DNA of 64,000 nucleotides, taken from NCBI GenBank assembly GCA_025163595.1, contig CP104100.1, forward strand, positions 248,001-312,000, in the 5' to 3' direction. The stretch comes from Phaeobacter sp. G2. GTDB taxonomy: Bacteria; Pseudomonadota; Alphaproteobacteria; Rhodobacterales; Rhodobacteraceae. Each line of letters begins with the position of its first letter. Position 1 is the first letter of the stretch. Of this stretch, positions 62,001-64,000 are shown in pieces. The notes beneath the pieces are model-generated. The model was not told the origin of the DNA, did no database searches, and saw only the letters and a list, made by a program, of their open reading frames with translations. The translations under genes were made by a program, and so were the position numbers.

Positions 62001-62645
62001 ATGATGCATATCGCAGATCTGCCGGACACTATTGCTGTCTTTCCACTGCCCCGGGCGATTTTATTGCCCCGGGCCCGCCTGCCGTTGCATATCTTTGAAC
62101 CGCGCTATTTGCAGATGTTCGAAGATGCGCTGAAGACCCCGGAGCGCCTGATTGGCATGATCCAGCCCTGCGCAGGCTCTGGGGATGCTGAGGCGCTGCA
62201 GGCCATTGGCTGCGCTGGCCGGGTGACGCAGTTCTCCGAGACCGAAGATGGCCGCTACATGGTCACCCTGTCGGGCCTGTCCAGGTTTCGTATTCTGGGT
62301 GAAGTCAGCGGCTTTAGCCCCTACCGGCGCTGTGACGTCAGCTGGACCGGGTTTGACCGCGATCTTGGCACTGCTGCTGAGACGGATACCGAGTTTGACC
62401 GTGCCGGTTTTCTGGCTTTGCTGGAACGGCTCTTTGTGGCCCAGGGGCTGTCAACGGATTGGGATTCTCTGAAAGAGGCCGAAGATGAGCTGCTGATCAA
62501 CTCCCTGTCGATGTTGTTGGAGTTCGAGCCAGAAGACAAACAGGCCTTGCTAGAGGCGCCTTGCCTTGCCACAAGGCGAAAAACTCTGGTGACATTGATC
62601 GAGTTTTCCCTAAGGGGCGGCGCAGATGAGGATATCTTGCAATGA
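62001..62645 (+). CDS. Lon N-terminal-domain (LON substrate-binding) protein
   Basis: The 214-residue protein consists of a Lon-N (PUA-like) domain: [32 protein letters not shown], then [25 protein letters not shown]. It has no ATPase or protease part. Such stand-alone proteins are common in alphaproteobacteria and their role is unclear. ATG at 62001 or 62004 may start it; the frame to 61974 gives no better N-terminus. It overlaps the Trm112 gene by 4 bases. Confidence 0.88.
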   Translation: MMHIADLPDTIAVFPLPRAILLPRARLPLHIFEPRYLQMFEDALKTPERLIGMIQPCAGSGDAEALQAIGCAGRVTQFSETEDGRYMVTLSGLSRFRILGEVSGFSPYRRCDVSWTGFDRDLGTAAETDTEFDRAGFLALLERLFVAQGLSTDWDSLKEAEDELLINSLSMLLEFEPEDKQALLEAPCLATRRKTLVTLIEFSLRGGADEDILQ

Positions 62646-62830
62646 GTGATACAAAACCGGTGACCTTTGATCGCCGCATGTTGGAGGCTTTGGTGTGTCC
62701 ACAAACCCAAGGCACTCTGGAGTATGACGCTGAGGCGCAGGAATTGCTGTCCAGAGCGGCCAATCTGGCCTTTCCAATCCGCAATGGCATTCCGGTTATG
62801 CTGGCGGATGAAGCCCGCGCCATTGAGTAG
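62642..62830 (+). CDS. Trm112 family protein
   Basis: The 62-residue protein has the short Trm112/YcaR fold: [19 protein letters not shown] and [21 protein letters not shown]. Eukaryotic Trm112 activates methyltransferases; bacterial members are little known. Only one cysteine of the usual zinc site is present, so metal binding is doubtful. It is coupled to the Lon-N gene. Confidence 0.88.
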   Translation: MSDTKPVTFDRRMLEALVCPQTQGTLEYDAEAQELLSRAANLAFPIRNGIPVMLADEARAIE

Positions 62831-62967
62831 GCCTACAGCAGCTCTTTCCTGTTGTTCTCGGCTAGATCGCTCTGGTCGTTCTGTTCTGGGATGAGTTCTG
62901 TCGTTTGAAAACTGCCTTGGTTCAGGTTGTAGCAAACGCGGCTGTTGCATGGTTTAGCAGAAAAAAA

Positions 62968-63055
62968 GGGGGGGCTTCCGCGCCCGCAGGTGCCCCTTTG
63001 GGGCGCCTTGGCGGCCTTGGGCCCGGGCTGTGCTTACGCACAGCGAGCGCGCAGT
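62968..63055 (+). repeat. GC-rich palindromic intergenic element, copy C
   Basis: GGGGGGGCTTCCGC (62968-62981) opens the element, with a GGTGCCCC/GGGGCGCC inner hairpin, TTGGGCCCGGG at 63017-63027, and a GCTGTGC/GCACAGC terminal hairpin (63027-63044). It differs from copies A and B in sequence but keeps their order of parts. It lies in the 410 bases between the Trm112 gene and the hydroxylase gene, which otherwise contain no gene I can support. Confidence 0.7.
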
Positions 63056-63129
63056 TTGGACCGTTGAGGCTTTTGACGATCTATCGGCGGTGGTGTCGGC
63101 GGTCAGGGTGGCTTTTAGCAATACCTGTA

Positions 63130-63224
63130 ATACCCGCGATGCCGCGCCTTGCCGTTAGGCAAGGCGCTGGGCCCAACCAGATCGCAACACCGCAGGTGTT
63201 GACGCAATGGGCGGGAGCCCCCCC
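63130..63224 (-). repeat. GC-rich palindromic intergenic element, copy D (inverted)
   Basis: Read on the minus strand from 63224: GGGGGGGCTCCCGCCC, a CACCTGCGGTG hairpin, TTGGGCCCAGCGCC, and a terminal hairpin with arms GCGCCTTGCC (63144-63153) and GGCAAGGCGC (63158-63167). It is in inverted orientation relative to copy C, so the two form a head-to-head pair spanning 62968-63224. Confidence 0.7.
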
Positions 63225-63240
63225 TTGCCGGGGCGGGACG

Positions 63241-64000
63241 TCAAATGGCTTCACCTTTGAGCAGACGCGGCAAATCACCGGTCAGCCCGGCAGCCTCGCG
63301 CATGAAACCACGTCTCAGACCGGGCAGGCTGTTAACCAGCCCCATCCCCAGATCCCGGCCAAGGCGCAGCAGTGGGTTGTCATTGGAAAACAGTTTGTTG
63401 ACCATATCCGTGCCGGCAACAAGCGTGGCTGTATCAAAGCGGCGCCACTGCTGATAGCGGTCCAGCACCAGCGAGGATCCGGCATCTTCGCCACGCCGCC
63501 GGGCCTCGGTCAGCACCTCCGCCAGGGCACCAACATCGCGTAGCCCTGCGTTCAATCCCTGCCCGGCAATGGGGTGCATGCCATGGGCCGCATCGCCAAT
63601 CAGCGCCATCCGGGCGCCAGTAAAACTATTGGCGATGGTCAGGTTCAGCGGATAGGTAAAGCGTTTGCCTGCCAGGGAAATCTCGCCGAGGAAATTGCCA
63701 AATCGCGGCTTTAGCGCGGTGATATAATCGCTGTCATCCAGCCCCTGGATCGCCTCGGCCATCTCGGTCTTTTCGCTCCAGACAATCGAAGAGCGATTGC
63801 CCGGCAGCGGTAAGACCGCCAGTGGGCCGGGTTCCATAAAGAACTGATGGGCAATGCCGTGGTGCGGCTTTTCGTGATCAATGGCGCAGACCAGTGCGGT
63901 CTGGCCGTAGTCCCAGCCTGTACGCTTGATCCCGGCGCGCGCGGCGGTGCCGCTTTTGCGCCCATCCGCCCCCACCAGAATGCCGCCGCGCAGGGTGTCA
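63241..64000 (-). CDS. UbiH/Coq6-type FAD-dependent hydroxylase (C-terminal part, cut by right edge)
   Basis: The 253 visible residues are the C-terminal two thirds of a flavin monooxygenase of the UbiH/UbiF/VisC/COQ6 family. The second FAD motif MALIGDAAHGMHPIAGQGLNAGLRD is intact. The frame stays open to the window edge (upstream residues DTLRGGILVGADGRKSGTA), so the N-terminus and first FAD motif are missing. Members hydroxylate the ubiquinone ring at the inner membrane. Confidence 0.9.
   Translation of the reverse strand, partial: DTLRGGILVGADGRKSGTAARAGIKRTGWDYGQTALVCAIDHEKPHHGIAHQFFMEPGPLAVLPLPGNRSSIVWSEKTEMAEAIQGLDDSDYITALKPRFGNFLGEISLAGKRFTYPLNLTIANSFTGARMALIGDAAHGMHPIAGQGLNAGLRDVGALAEVLTEARRRGEDAGSSLVLDRYQQWRRFDTATLVAGTDMVNKLFSNDNPLLRLGRDLGMGLVNSLPGLRRGFMREAAGLTGDLPRLLKGEAI

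Noticed and set aside
62831..63240. A gene in the 410-base gap between the Trm112 and hydroxylase genes
   Set aside because: Frames here run through two palindromic repeat copies with arbitrary translations; repeat content explains the region better.

Overview
The window looks like a chromosomal segment of a marine Rhodobacteraceae bacterium of the roseobacter type. The evidence is the high G+C, the petABC cytochrome bc1 operon with PetP/PetR regulators, a CcrM (GANTC) adenine methylase, a CenR-like response regulator, DciA, DUF2125 and DUF3576 proteins, and gene neighbourhoods typical of that family (dxs-ispA-xseB, holA-lptE-leuS, mutY-dciA-dsbA). I cannot fix the genus from the sequence alone. 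Most of the window is core genome; no insertion sequence, prophage or CRISPR array is visible.

Layout. 1-7000: the end of an unknown gene and a small unknown gene, then a minus-strand isoprenoid operon (dxs, ispA, xseB, histone-deacetylase-like), petPR, and ilvE. 7000-13400: organic peroxide defence (ohr/ohrR), a drug/metabolite exporter, malonyl-CoA synthetase, and the aroC-HD-AEC transporter operon. 13500-18500: a TPP riboswitch driving thiBPQ, an FMN riboswitch driving a ribH2-type lumazine synthase, and a GST. 18700-23900: petABC, then mtaB-dapF and tRNA-Lys(TTT). 24000-33200: the most accessory-looking part, with an orphan binding protein, an exonuclease, a TetR-like remnant, a fused E1 alpha/beta dehydrogenase overlapping an acyltransferase, a DUF427-nucleotidyl cyclase fusion, a membrane-anchored winged-helix protein and two small secreted proteins. 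33300-45200: rnhB, ccrM, a membrane cyclase, alkB, mutY/dciA/dsbA, then lpxK, a kdtA-like gene, cysQ and pmbA. 45200-64000: DUF2125, an SDR-crotonase pair, a flavoprotein, a GST, holA-lptE-leuS, a DUF3576 lipoprotein, a porin, yggS, an L,D-transpeptidase with ribA, cenR, xth, a thioredoxin-TPR protein, a Lon-N protein, a Trm112 protein, and the C-terminal half of a Coq6/UbiH-type hydroxylase.

How the genes work together. Several genes serve envelope building: isoprenoid precursors, lipid A kinase, LptE, the L,D-transpeptidase, the porin and CenR. Others serve respiration (petABC, the ubiquinone hydroxylase) and cofactor supply (thiamine uptake, riboflavin synthesis). ccrM and dciA link to cell-cycle control and replication.

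Most notable observations: (1) a family of four intergenic palindromic elements (near 29395, 60815, 62968 and, inverted, 63224) whose hairpin stems differ in sequence but keep their pairing, two of them forming a head-to-head pair; (2) a second intergenic repeat family built around a TATTTTTGGCCAAATGA core; (3) two GANTC sites and a perfect DnaA box just upstream of ccrM; (4) a DUF427-class III cyclase fusion near a transmembrane winged-helix protein with reversed ToxR-like topology; (5) homologues of KdtA, crotonase and RibB whose expected catalytic residues are missing. Start sites were chosen by homology and Shine-Dalgarno sequences; family assignments come from reading the protein sequence, not from a database search.
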